Source of the DNA: Leadbetterella sp035299025
GTDB taxonomy: Bacteria; Bacteroidota; Bacteroidia; Cytophagales; Spirosomataceae
Length of the DNA stretch: 64,000 bases
Assembly (NCBI GenBank): GCA_035299025.1
Contig: DATGXK010000007.1
Coordinates: 930,001 to 994,000 of the forward strand
Reading direction: 5' to 3'
Part shown: piece by piece, positions 6,415-15,055 of the stretch
How positions within the stretch are numbered: the first letter of the stretch is position 1
Layout of the letters: every line of letters starts with the position of its first letter
Made by a program: the position numbers and the translations under genes
Notes under the pieces: generated by a model
What the model saw: the letters and a program-made list of their open reading frames with translations, nothing else
Databases searched by the model: none
What the model was told of the DNA's origin: nothing

Positions 6415-8094
6415 ATGTCAAAGAAATTTCTGAAAACTGCTTTTGTTCTAATATTTTTTACTTTTGGCCACAATTCTTTTTCACAAAACCCTTATAATTT
6501 GGCGGCTGAGAGCATTCAGAGAGGTAAAGAATTGTTCGAGATTCAATGTGCTGCTTGTCATAATTTTACGCAAAATGGTATTGGACCGGAATTGTCTCAG
6601 ACAATGAAAAAGAGAGATAAAAACTGGTTGATTAGCTACCTGAAAAATCCGCAAAAAACAATGGCTACTGAGCCCAATTTCGATAAGAGAACCATCGCCA
6701 TGCCTGCTTTTGCTCATCTCAAAAAAGCAGAAGTAGAGCATCTGCTGGCATTTATAAACAGTAAACAGTCTAAACCGGACCCACGAAAAGCACTTTCGCC
6801 AGATGGGCTAAAAAATCCAATTCCTGAACTTATTAAAAAGTCTAAATTAACTTTAAAACTCCAATATCTGTACACCGCACCTGCTACCAGTGATAAAATT
6901 CCATTGGCTAGAATTAACACTATGGTCGTGCTAAACGATGACCCAAAGAAAGTTTTTCTCTCTGATTTGAGGGGAATAGTGTATCATTTTAACGAAAAAG
7001 AACTCAAGCCTTACCTTGACTTCAAGAAAATGGTACCCGAATACATTCATGTTCCAGGATTGGCCACTGGTTTGGGTTCGTATGCATTTCACCCTGAATT
7101 TCTAAAAAATGGACTTTTTTATACGGCACATTCGGAAAAAGCTAAGTCGCGAAAAGCAGATTTTAGCTATGCGGACAGCATCAAAGTAACACTTCAATGG
7201 GTATTGACAGAGTGGAAAAGCAACAATCCCGAAGCTGAAACTTTTGAAGGAACAAGGCGAGAGCTGTTCAGAATTGATATGGTTTCGCAAATACATGGTA
7301 TGCAAGAAATCGCATTTAATCCAAACTCTAGAGCCGGTGATGAAGATTATGGCTTGCTATACATTGGAATTGGTGACGGTGGAGCCTCTGAAAATGGTTT
7401 TCCTTTTATCTGCAATTCTTTTTCTACGCCCTGGAGCTCAGTTTTGAGGATTGACCCAGCTGGGAACAATTCAAAAAATGGCAATTATGGTATTCCAGCC
7501 TCCAATCCAAATACAAATAATAAAGAAATGGCTGGTGAAGTTTATTGTAGAGGATTTAGAAATCCCAACAGAATCTACTGGTCACATGATGGTAAAATGA
7601 TTATCTCTGATATTGGCCATACGAATGTAGAAGAGCTAAATATCGGCCAAAAAGGCTTGGATTACGGTTGGCCTTATCGTGAAGGTACTTTTATTATAAA
7701 GCCTGAGGCGAATATGAAGCAAGTGTTTGATTTAAAAGGGAATACAAAATCTTACACCTGGCCGTCAGCACAATATGACCACGACGAAGGCTATGCTATT
7801 TCTGCTGGTTATGTTTACACAGCAAACGAGATTCCTGCATTAAAAGGAAAGTATATTTTCGGAGATATTGTAAATGGCAAGGTATTATTTGTTGAAAACA
7901 AAGACCTTAATCTTGGACAAATGACTAATATTCAAGAGTTTGCTTTAGAGTTTGATGGCAAAATAGACAATTTCAGAAATATCTGTAAAAACAACAAAAC
8001 CGACCTGAGATTTGGCCAAGGTGCAAACGGTGAAATCTATCTTTATACCAAAACAGATGGAAGAATTTATAAGGTTGTGGGTTGTGGGTTGTGA
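6415..8094 (+). CDS. Exported cytochrome c / glucose-sorbosone dehydrogenase-like fusion
   Basis: The start is taken at ATG 6415 because it directly precedes a signal peptide (MSKKFLKTAFVLIFFTF...FSQ); the upstream GTG at 6361 adds a tail with no role. A class I cytochrome c domain follows, with heme motif CAACH about 45 residues in, GIGPEL after it and AMPAFAHL supplying the likely axial Met. The remaining roughly 420 residues form a soluble PQQ-sugar-dehydrogenase-type propeller: FHPEFLKNGLFYTAH, LLYIGIGDGGASE, GFRNPNRIYW, DIGHTNVEELN, DYGWPYREG. Such enzymes oxidise sugars or related compounds in the periplasm, and the fused heme could take the electrons. The substrate is unknown. It is a single-gene unit closed by a strong hairpin. 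Confidence 0.85.
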   Translation: MSKKFLKTAFVLIFFTFGHNSFSQNPYNLAAESIQRGKELFEIQCAACHNFTQNGIGPELSQTMKKRDKNWLISYLKNPQKTMATEPNFDKRTIAMPAFAHLKKAEVEHLLAFINSKQSKPDPRKALSPDGLKNPIPELIKKSKLTLKLQYLYTAPATSDKIPLARINTMVVLNDDPKKVFLSDLRGIVYHFNEKELKPYLDFKKMVPEYIHVPGLATGLGSYAFHPEFLKNGLFYTAHSEKAKSRKADFSYADSIKVTLQWVLTEWKSNNPEAETFEGTRRELFRIDMVSQIHGMQEIAFNPNSRAGDEDYGLLYIGIGDGGASENGFPFICNSFSTPWSSVLRIDPAGNNSKNGNYGIPASNPNTNNKEMAGEVYCRGFRNPNRIYWSHDGKMIISDIGHTNVEELNIGQKGLDYGWPYREGTFIIKPEANMKQVFDLKGNTKSYTWPSAQYDHDEGYAISAGYVYTANEIPALKGKYIFGDIVNGKVLFVENKDLNLGQMTNIQEFALEFDGKIDNFRNICKNNKTDLRFGQGANGEIYLYTKTDGRIYKVVGCGL

Positions 8095-8104
8095 GTAAGA
8101 AAAA

Positions 8105-8143
8105 TGCCACGAATACACCAATAACATTCGTGTATTCGTGGCA
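8105..8143. terminator. Perfect 14-bp palindrome between convergent genes
   Basis: TGCCACGAATACAC (8105-8118) pairs perfectly with GTGTATTCGTGGCA (8130-8143) and is followed by eight A on the right and flanked by A/T on the left. It fits a bidirectional terminator for the dehydrogenase and the M42 peptidase. The ATTCGTG wording recurs near 6310. Confidence 0.75.
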
Positions 8144-8150
8144 AAAAAAA

Positions 8151-9221
8151 TCACTTAATATACCTAAAATCTGTACCGGCTTTCAAATTCAACAAAAACT
8201 CATAATATAAATCGATACAGGCCTGCACATCCTCTTTATGTACCATTTCTACGGTAGTATGCATATATTTCTGCGGTAATGATATCAATGCAGAAGCCAC
8301 ACCTTCAGCCGAATAAGCGAAAGAATCAGTGTCCGTACCAGTCGAACGGCTTACGGCAGCTCTTTGGAAAGGAATTTTCTTCTCTTCCGCCAAATCAATA
8401 ATCATATTCAAAAGATTATTCTGAACAGCCGGGCCATAAGAGAGCGTTGGACCTTTTCCACAAGCTATATCTCCGTCCTTTTTCTTGTCATACATGGGTG
8501 ATTGCGTATCGTGTGTTACGTCTATAACTACCGCAACATCAGGCTTTAATCTTCTAGAAATCATTTCTGATCCTCGCAAACCAATTTCTTCCTGAACTGC
8601 ATTCACCACGTAGAGCGTAAAAGGTAAATCTATTTTGTTCTCTTTCAGTTTTCTTGCCACCTCTGCTATGATGTAACCACCAATTCTATTGTCCAAGGCT
8701 CTTCCTACGTAGAATTTCTCGTTCAATTCCATCAAACCGTCCTCAAAAGTAGCGACAGTCCCCACATGAATTCCCATGGCTTCGACTTCTGCTTTGGTAG
8801 AAGCACCCACATCAATAAATATATTTTTCAAGCTTGGCGTTTCCTCCTTTCCTGCATCACGAACGTGAATAGCCGGCCAACCGAAAATACCTTTAACGAT
8901 ACCATTTTTACGTGTGTGTAAATTCACACGCATTGATGGGGCTATTTGGTGGTCAGAGCCGCCATTTCTTCTAACATAAATATACCCCGAGTCTGTAATA
9001 TAGTTTACAAACCACGAAATCTCATCAGAATGAGCTTCAATGACCACTTTATAATCTTTTCCCGGATTAACCACTCCAACGGCTGTACCGTAAACATCCA
9101 CGATATTTTCATCGATAAAAGGTTTCATATAATCCAGCCAAATCTGCTGACCAGTAGACTCAAAACCAGTAGGAGAGGCGTTGTTGAGGTATTCGTAAAG
9201 AAATTTTATATTATTTTCCAT
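8151..9221 (-). CDS. M42 family metallopeptidase (glutamyl/leucyl aminopeptidase-like)
   Basis: The 356-residue cytoplasmic protein has the full two-zinc ligand set of M42 aminopeptidases: H64 in EAHSDEIS, D177 in RALDNRIGG, E211-E212 in QEEIGLRG, D234 in VVIDVTHD and H321 in KYMHTTVE. Members form large hollow dodecamers that trim peptides released by other proteases. The usual AHMDE is AHSDE here. No signal peptide is present. The gene stands alone with a -7 element (TATTTTTG) at 9242-9249 and shares a palindromic terminator with its convergent neighbour. Family assignment is firm; peptide preference cannot be read. Confidence 0.92.
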   Translation of the reverse strand: MENNIKFLYEYLNNASPTGFESTGQQIWLDYMKPFIDENIVDVYGTAVGVVNPGKDYKVVIEAHSDEISWFVNYITDSGYIYVRRNGGSDHQIAPSMRVNLHTRKNGIVKGIFGWPAIHVRDAGKEETPSLKNIFIDVGASTKAEVEAMGIHVGTVATFEDGLMELNEKFYVGRALDNRIGGYIIAEVARKLKENKIDLPFTLYVVNAVQEEIGLRGSEMISRRLKPDVAVVIDVTHDTQSPMYDKKKDGDIACGKGPTLSYGPAVQNNLLNMIIDLAEEKKIPFQRAAVSRSTGTDTDSFAYSAEGVASALISLPQKYMHTTVEMVHKEDVQACIDLYYEFLLNLKAGTDFRYIK

Positions 9222-9241
9222 TTAAAAGAATTTGTTCGCAA

Positions 9242-9249
9242 CAAAAATA
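9242..9249 (-). promoter_or_regulatory. -7 promoter element of the M42 gene
   Basis: TATTTTTG on the minus strand matches TAnnTTTG and lies 20 bp before the start codon. Confidence 0.5.
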
Positions 9250-9323
9250 ACAAGCATATTTTTGATGAAAGAGAAAACCTCAATTATTTTGATAAAAAAG
9301 AAATTCTTGATTTATCCTAATGA

Positions 9324-10313
9324 TTATACTTTCAAGATTTCTGGTTGCTTATTTACACTAAAATTAAAGACATCATTTCTAGAATAATGTCCAATTACCT
9401 CAAAATCCAATTTACTTTTTGCCAAAACCGTAAAATCTAATTCGGCAGTTAATAATCCTTCTTGATTCCACAATGGGCCTGCCAAAACCTCGCCCATTGG
9501 AGAAACAATTACACTTCCACCAGCACACATTATTTCTGGCTCATTTACCAAATCTGCTTCTAAATCAGCTGGATAATCAGATTTTCTAACAAATTGATTG
9601 GCCGCCAAAACAAAGCATCTGCCCTCCAAAGCAATGTGCTGCATAGTAGACTGCCAAGATTCACGACTGTCAGCAGTGGGAGCGAGGTAAATCTCCACGC
9701 CTTTGTTGTACATGGCCATTCTGGCCAGTGGCATATAGTTTTCCCAACAAATTAGTCCACCGATCTTGCCTATTTCAGTATCCAAAGTAGTAAGTGTTGA
9801 ACCATCACTTTCAGCCCAAACATATCTTTCTAAGCCTGTTGGTTTTAGCTTTCGGTGTTTTCCAAGCAAATTTCCATCCTTACCGAAATATAAAAGTGAG
9901 CAATGTAAGGAACCACCGAGCGATTCTTTTTCAGTTACTCCCAAAGCAACAAAAATATTAGCCTTTTTTATGGCTTCGCTTAATCTAGAAACATGTTTCG
10001 CAGATGTACTTTCAGGATTCAAATCCAGACTGCCATTCCAGTATTTGAGCCATTGGTCACGGCTTTTATCCGAACGTCGGCCAATAACCGCATCAAAAGT
10101 TAGTCCACGGGGATAACAAGGTATAAACGACTCTGGAAAAAGCAACAATTCACAGCCTTCTTTTGCTCCTTTTTCTATCCACGAAATTACAATTTCTATT
10201 GTTTTCTCTATGTCGAACAAAGCTGGTGTGGCCTGAACTACACCCACTTTAATTTTTCTGGTTTCCAAAATCTCTTTTTTGATTAAATCAATTATCAAAT
10301 CTAAAGCATACAA
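9324..10313 (-). CDS. Nitrilase-family carbon-nitrogen hydrolase
   Basis: The catalytic triad is E61 (LLLFPESFIP), K155 (GKHRKLKPT) and C189 (GGLICWENYMPL). The CWEN(Y)MPL box and the YPRG segment after the glutamate are typical of true nitrilases, which convert nitriles to acids and ammonia, rather than of amidases. The protein is about 329 residues from ATG 10313. The first 20 residues (IDLIKKEILETRK) are an unusual extension, and a TTG at 10268 would give the normal N-terminus LETRKIKVGVVQA. It is cytoplasmic, and divergent from the esterase/SMP-30 gene across a 112-bp gap. Substrate unknown. Confidence 0.88.
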   Translation of the reverse strand: MYALDLIIDLIKKEILETRKIKVGVVQATPALFDIEKTIEIVISWIEKGAKEGCELLLFPESFIPCYPRGLTFDAVIGRRSDKSRDQWLKYWNGSLDLNPESTSAKHVSRLSEAIKKANIFVALGVTEKESLGGSLHCSLLYFGKDGNLLGKHRKLKPTGLERYVWAESDGSTLTTLDTEIGKIGGLICWENYMPLARMAMYNKGVEIYLAPTADSRESWQSTMQHIALEGRCFVLAANQFVRKSDYPADLEADLVNEPEIMCAGGSVIVSPMGEVLAGPLWNQEGLLTAELDFTVLAKSKLDFEVIGHYSRNDVFNFSVNKQPEILKV

Positions 10314-10425
10314 TCAAGAAAATTACCATCGAAATAGATAATTGATTCCGAAATTGATAAATTGCAGTCAAAGAAATCATTCGAAGAGACTGATTTCCAA
10401 ATTATTCAACCTTTAAACTTAAATA

Positions 10426-12201
10426 ATGAAAAGAAATATCACATTTCTCCTATTACTTCTTGTAGGTAAAGCCTTCGGGCAAAATACCCCAGAGTCATAC
10501 CCTACAGACGTAGCTTCTATTGAAAAAGCAGGTGTACCAAAAGGTGAAATCATAAAATTTACTTTTGAAAATTCAAAGATTTTTCCTGGTACTACCCGAG
10601 AAGTAAGTATTTATATACCAGTACAATACGATGGCAAAAAACCAGCATGTGTTTATGTAAATCAGGATGGAATTCAATGGAAAGCCCCGACGGTTTTTGA
10701 TAATCTAATTCATCAAAAAGAAATGCCTGTAACGATCGGTGTTTTCATTACACCCGGCCAGGTAAAAGCTCAAAACACTGATTTGGCCCTAAATAGATTT
10801 AACAGGAGTTACGAATATGATGGTTTAGGAGAGAATTATGCCCGCTTTCTTTTGGAAGAAGTTTTGCCAGAAGTAGAAAAACAAAAAAGTAGCAATGGCC
10901 GAGCAATTATTTTATCTAAAAATGGAAACGACAGAGCCATTGGCGGCTCAAGCAGTGGTGCTGTTTGTGCTTTTACGGCAGCTTGGGAAAAACCTCAAGA
11001 ATTTTCAAGAGTCTTCAGTGCGATAGGTACTTACGTAGGCTTGAGAGGAGCTGACAGATATGATATTTTGGTAAGAAAACACGAACCAAAACCACTGAGA
11101 ATATTTCTTCAAGATGGCTCAAACGACCTCAATATTTACGCTGGAGACTGGTGGAAAGCCAACGAAACCATGGAAAGGGCCTTGACCTTTGCGGGTTATG
11201 ATGTGAAGCACTTATGGGGCGAAGGAGGTCACAATGGACAGCATGGAACCGCTGTTTTTGCCGAAGCAATGCGTTGGCTTTGGAGAGATTATCCCAAGAA
11301 AATAGAAGCAGGGCAGTCTAAAAATCAATTCTTAAAAGACATTCTGATAGAAAATGAAGATTGGGAATTGGTTGGTGAAAACTACGGGTTTACCGAAGGT
11401 ACAGCCGTAAATGCGAAAGGAGAAGTGTTTTTTCAGGACATACCTAATTCTAAAACTTATAAAATAAACGCTGCTGGCAAACCAGAAATCTACGTAGAGG
11501 ATGCCAAAAAAGCAAGTGGCACCACTTTTGGACCGGACGGGCAGATGCTGACCATCACGGGAGGTTGGTCGCAGCCGCCAACCAAACAAATTCATCAATA
11601 TGATGCCAATGGAAAGTTCATTAAGGCTCTTACAGATGAAACTCCAGGAAATGATATATCCATTGCCAAAAATGGGAATATTTACATTACTCAACCTGAC
11701 GGTAGAGAAAAACCAAGCAAACTGTTATTATTGAGACCCAATGGAGAAAAAGTTGTATTGGACGAAGGACTAAAATTTGCCAACGGCCTTTGTTTTTCTC
11801 CCGACCAGACACAACTATATGTGACAGAATCTGCCTCTCATTGGGTTTGGATATATTCCATATTGCCAGATGGTACTTTGACCAACAAACAAAAATTTGG
11901 ATGGTTACACGTAAGAGATACCGATGAAAACGCTTGGAGCGATGGAATTAAATGCGATAGAGACGGTAGGATATACGTGACATCTTTGAGTGGAATTCAA
12001 ATTATGGATCAATTGGGAAGAGTCAATGCAATTTTACCATTGCCAAAAACAAAAGGACAGGTTTCAAATCTTTGCTTTGGAGGAACAAATTTTGACATTT
12101 TGTACGCTTCAGTTCATGATAAAGTATACAAAAGAAAAGTTAAAGTAAAAGGAGCAAATAATTTTGATATTCCAAATAAGCCCGCAGCACCAAGGTTGTG
12201 A
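10426..12201 (+). CDS. Exported esterase / SMP-30-gluconolactonase fusion
   Basis: A 591-residue secreted protein with a signal peptide ending near AFGQ. Residues about 40-290 are an enterochelin-esterase (Fes/IroE)-type alpha/beta hydrolase. Nucleophile S176 lies in GGSSSG, an acidic residue probably in FLQDGSND, and a histidine in GEGGHNGQHG. Residues about 310-575 are an SMP-30/gluconolaconase six-blade propeller: GFTEGTAVNAKGEVFFQD, GTTFGPDGQML, KFANGLCFSPDQTQLYVT, WSDGIKCDRDGRIYVT. Together they could cleave a carbohydrate ester and open a sugar lactone in the periplasm, but this pairing of reactions is inferred. The gene is monocistronic, with a palindrome downstream. Domain calls are secure; the substrate is not. 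Confidence 0.85.
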   Translation: MKRNITFLLLLLVGKAFGQNTPESYPTDVASIEKAGVPKGEIIKFTFENSKIFPGTTREVSIYIPVQYDGKKPACVYVNQDGIQWKAPTVFDNLIHQKEMPVTIGVFITPGQVKAQNTDLALNRFNRSYEYDGLGENYARFLLEEVLPEVEKQKSSNGRAIILSKNGNDRAIGGSSSGAVCAFTAAWEKPQEFSRVFSAIGTYVGLRGADRYDILVRKHEPKPLRIFLQDGSNDLNIYAGDWWKANETMERALTFAGYDVKHLWGEGGHNGQHGTAVFAEAMRWLWRDYPKKIEAGQSKNQFLKDILIENEDWELVGENYGFTEGTAVNAKGEVFFQDIPNSKTYKINAAGKPEIYVEDAKKASGTTFGPDGQMLTITGGWSQPPTKQIHQYDANGKFIKALTDETPGNDISIAKNGNIYITQPDGREKPSKLLLLRPNGEKVVLDEGLKFANGLCFSPDQTQLYVTESASHWVWIYSILPDGTLTNKQKFGWLHVRDTDENAWSDGIKCDRDGRIYVTSLSGIQIMDQLGRVNAILPLPKTKGQVSNLCFGGTNFDILYASVHDKVYKRKVKVKGANNFDIPNKPAAPRL

Positions 12202-12207
12202 TTTATT

Positions 12208-12263
12208 ACCGCAAAGGCACAAAGAGGCAAAAAACAAACTTTGCGACCTAGTGTCTTTGCGGT
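12208..12263. terminator. Long palindromic repeat between convergent genes
   Basis: ACCGCAAAGGCAC (12208-12220) pairs with GTGTCTTTGCGGT (12251-12263), one mismatch, around a 30-base spacer that itself contains related AAAGAGGC / TTTGCG words. It lies between the esterase and msrB stops, so it probably serves as a terminator. Its wording looks like a dispersed Bacteroidota intergenic repeat. Confidence 0.5.
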
Positions 12264-12272
12264 TTCATAAAG

Positions 12273-12749
12273 CTACTTAAGAGCAACAAATTTCAAGCTC
12301 GCCGAATTCATGCAATATCTTAAACCAGTAGGCTTTGGACCGTCATCAAAAACGTGACCCAAATGAGCATCGCATCTTTTGCATTTGACTTCGTCGCGTA
12401 CCATCCCAAGACTTGCATCAGTGCCAACCTCTACGCTGCAGGGATCCACTGGTTTCCAAAAGCTCGGCCAACCGGTGCCCGACTCAAATTTTGTGTCTGA
12501 CGAAAACAAGTCCAAACCACAGCCAATACATTTATAAACTCCCTTTGCGTGATTATCCCAATAAATACCTGTAAAAGCACGCTCTGTACCCGACTGGCGT
12601 GTCACGTTAAATTGAAGCGGGGTCAAAACTGATTTCCACTCTTTCTCCGTTTTTTTTACCTTTGCAATGTTGCAATTATCCTTGTTTTTTTGTGCACAAG
12701 CCACTGCAAGTGAGCACAAAGCAAATAAGGTTAAAAATCCTGTTTTCAT
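12273..12749 (-). CDS. msrB: Exported peptide-methionine (R)-S-oxide reductase
   Basis: The 158-residue MsrB shows both zinc-binding CxxC pairs (CIGCGLDLF and CKRCDAHLGH), the GTGWPSFW box and the catalytic cysteine in RYCMNSASL near the C-terminus. It reduces methionine-R-sulfoxide in proteins. The N-terminus MKTGFLTLFALCSLAVAC is a signal sequence with a possible lipobox Cys at 18, so this copy works outside the cytoplasm, probably periplasmic or lipid-anchored. It is divergent from sufC, and both genes deal with oxidative damage, but no shared regulator site is visible. Confidence 0.93.
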   Translation of the reverse strand: MKTGFLTLFALCSLAVACAQKNKDNCNIAKVKKTEKEWKSVLTPLQFNVTRQSGTERAFTGIYWDNHAKGVYKCIGCGLDLFSSDTKFESGTGWPSFWKPVDPCSVEVGTDASLGMVRDEVKCKRCDAHLGHVFDDGPKPTGLRYCMNSASLKFVALK

Positions 12750-12882
12750 AATTTTTTCTTTTCTTTAAATACGATTTAACCACACTTTTGGTTTAAAAAA
12801 AATAAAAATACGCATTACTTGGAACAAGCAAAGCTTATTTAGAGTTATTAAAAATAATGATTATTATTAAAATTTAATAAAT

Positions 12883-12890
12883 TATCTTTG
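12883..12890 (+). promoter_or_regulatory. -7 promoter element of the suf operon
   Basis: TATCTTTG matches TAnnTTTG exactly and lies 28 bp before the sufC start in a very AT-rich divergent intergenic region. The -33 box is not obvious. Confidence 0.55.
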
Positions 12891-12918
12891 TACCATAATT
12901 AAAGGGATATATTCATTT

Positions 12919-13689
12919 ATGCTGAAAATCAGTAATTTACAAGCAAGAGTAGAAAGTAAAGAGATACTTAGAGGAATAAATTTGGAAATAAAACCAGGTG
13001 AAATTCATGCTATAATGGGTCCAAATGGTTCTGGAAAGAGTACTTTGGCCTCTGTTTTGGCCGGAAGAGAAGACTACGAAGTAACTGGCGGAACAGTGGA
13101 GTTCAACGGCAAAGATTTGTTAGACCTTGCCCCAGAAGAAAGAGCGGCTGAAGGAATCTTCCTAGCTTTTCAATATCCCGTAGAGATTCCGGGTGTTACA
13201 ACTATCAACTTCCTGAAAACTGCCATTAACCAAATCAGAAAATATCACGAAAAAGAGCCGCTAGATGCTGCTCAATTCCTGAAATTGATGAAAGAAAAAG
13301 CAAAAACCGTAAAAATAGATGACCAACTTCTTAGAAGGTCTCTCAATGAAGGTTTTTCTGGCGGCGAAAAAAAGAGAAACGAAATATTTCAAATGGCCAT
13401 GCTTGAGCCTACATTGGGTATCTTGGACGAAACAGATTCTGGTTTGGATATAGATGCGTTGAAAATTGTGGCAGATGGCGTCAACCAATTGAGATCACCT
13501 GAAAGGTCCTTTGTTGTAGTTACCCACTACCAAAGATTATTGGATTATATTGTTCCGGATTTTGTGCATGTTTTATACAAAGGTAAAATTGTAAAGTCTG
13601 GTACAAAGGAATTAGCTCTGGAACTTGAAGAAAAAGGCTACGATTGGATTAAATCTGAAGCCGATGCCTTAGAAGCATCAATGGTTTGA
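12919..13689 (+). CDS. sufC: Fe-S cluster assembly ATPase SufC
   Basis: The 256-residue ABC-type ATPase has Walker A GPNGSGKS (34-41), the Q-loop FQYPVEIPG, the SufC form of the signature FSGGEKKRNE and Walker B LGILDETDSGLD. SufC drives conformational change of the SufB-SufD scaffold that builds iron-sulfur clusters. It is first in the operon sufC-sufD-sufS-sufE-sufT, 25 bp ahead of sufD. In related genomes sufB normally comes first, but upstream here is divergent msrB, so sufB must lie elsewhere. Confidence 0.96.
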   Translation: MLKISNLQARVESKEILRGINLEIKPGEIHAIMGPNGSGKSTLASVLAGREDYEVTGGTVEFNGKDLLDLAPEERAAEGIFLAFQYPVEIPGVTTINFLKTAINQIRKYHEKEPLDAAQFLKLMKEKAKTVKIDDQLLRRSLNEGFSGGEKKRNEIFQMAMLEPTLGILDETDSGLDIDALKIVADGVNQLRSPERSFVVVTHYQRLLDYIVPDFVHVLYKGKIVKSGTKELALELEEKGYDWIKSEADALEASMV

Positions 13690-13714
13690 TAATTAATTCA
13701 TTAAATTAAAAAAA

Positions 13715-15019
13715 ATGTCATTTCAAAATATTCAAGCCCAATTTGAGGCTGAATTTGAAAATATTCAAAAAAGTCTCAATGGTAAAAGTGGTTCTGTTTT
13801 TAACACAATCAGAAAAGGTGCTTTTGAGCAATTCAAAGCTTTGGGAATTCCAACAGTTAAAAACGAGGATTGGAAATATTCCAATCTCAAAAACTTAGAT
13901 AAAGTCCAATTCAGTTTTACTTCTGAATCGAATTTTACGAAATCTGACTTAACTGCTTTACCTTTTGCAAATCTGAAAGGAATCTCTATTTGTTTTGTAA
14001 ATGGTGTTTACAACGAGCAACTTTCTCAAATTGGAAACACTCCTAAAGTCAAGGTTTTAACTCTTGAAACTGCCGTTGACGAAATACCCGAGGTGATAGA
14101 AAAACATTACGGAAAGTATGTCGAAACTGCCAAAGAGGGCCTCTCTGCACTCAATAATGCACTTTCAAGCTCCGGAAGTGTTATAGTAATAGAGGATAAT
14201 TATGTGCTTGAGAGTCCAATAGTGATTCGATATATTTCTGATGTAAAAAGTCAAAATATTGCTTTGAACATTCACAATCTTATAGTGGTAGGGAAACATT
14301 CTGAAGCCAAAATTGTTGAAATTTTCCAGACCAGCGGCGACAATACCGCTTTTTCCAATCTTGTGACTGAGATATTTGTAGATAAAGACTCCATCGCTCA
14401 TTATTACAAAATTCAAGATGAAAATGACCAGAGTTATCACGTGGGTACTACACAGGTCAATCAAGAGGATAAAAGCTACTTCTATTCTGCCACAGTTACG
14501 CTAAATGGCGGATTTGTTCGTAACAATTTAAACTTAGTCTTGAATGGTCAATACATAGATAATCACATGTATGGCCTTTATATACCAAACGGAAAACAAC
14601 ACATTGATAACCATACACTTGTAGACCACAAGATGCCGAATTGTGAAAGTAACGAACTTTACAAAGGTGTATTAATGGATAGTTCAACAGGTGTTTTCAA
14701 TGGGAAAATTTTCGTTAGAGAAGACGCTCAGAAAACCAACGCTTATCAGAATTGTAGAAATGTAATCACTTCAGATTCTGCTACAATGAATAGTAAGCCA
14801 CAGCTGGAAATTTGGGCAGATGATGTAAAGTGTTCTCATGGCACTACAACAGGAAAACTAAACGATGAAGCGATTTTTTATATGCAATCGAGAGGTATTC
14901 CGAAACAAGAGGCTGTGAGATTGCAATTAGTTGCTTTTGCAGAAGATGTAGTTTCTCAAATCAAAATTGAGGAACTAAGAGAAATGTTGGATACTATGAT
15001 TGAAAGCAAACTCAAATAA
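13715..15019 (+). CDS. sufD: Fe-S cluster assembly scaffold protein SufD
   Basis: The 434-residue SufD opens with the family's NEDWKYSNL segment. It has the beta-helix core and the C-terminal stretch SNELYKGVLMDSSTGVFNGK, then CSHGTTTGKLNDEAIFYMQSRG, whose His/Cys region takes part in cluster assembly. It partners SufB and SufC. It could in principle be a SufB, but the N-terminal form and the absence of SufB's Cys-rich region favour SufD. Operon neighbours: sufC 25 bp upstream, sufS 36 bp downstream. Confidence 0.95.
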   Translation: MSFQNIQAQFEAEFENIQKSLNGKSGSVFNTIRKGAFEQFKALGIPTVKNEDWKYSNLKNLDKVQFSFTSESNFTKSDLTALPFANLKGISICFVNGVYNEQLSQIGNTPKVKVLTLETAVDEIPEVIEKHYGKYVETAKEGLSALNNALSSSGSVIVIEDNYVLESPIVIRYISDVKSQNIALNIHNLIVVGKHSEAKIVEIFQTSGDNTAFSNLVTEIFVDKDSIAHYYKIQDENDQSYHVGTTQVNQEDKSYFYSATVTLNGGFVRNNLNLVLNGQYIDNHMYGLYIPNGKQHIDNHTLVDHKMPNCESNELYKGVLMDSSTGVFNGKIFVREDAQKTNAYQNCRNVITSDSATMNSKPQLEIWADDVKCSHGTTTGKLNDEAIFYMQSRGIPKQEAVRLQLVAFAEDVVSQIKIEELREMLDTMIESKLK

Positions 15020-15055
15020 ATTCTTGTTAGAGATTTATTTACAACAAAGATTACT

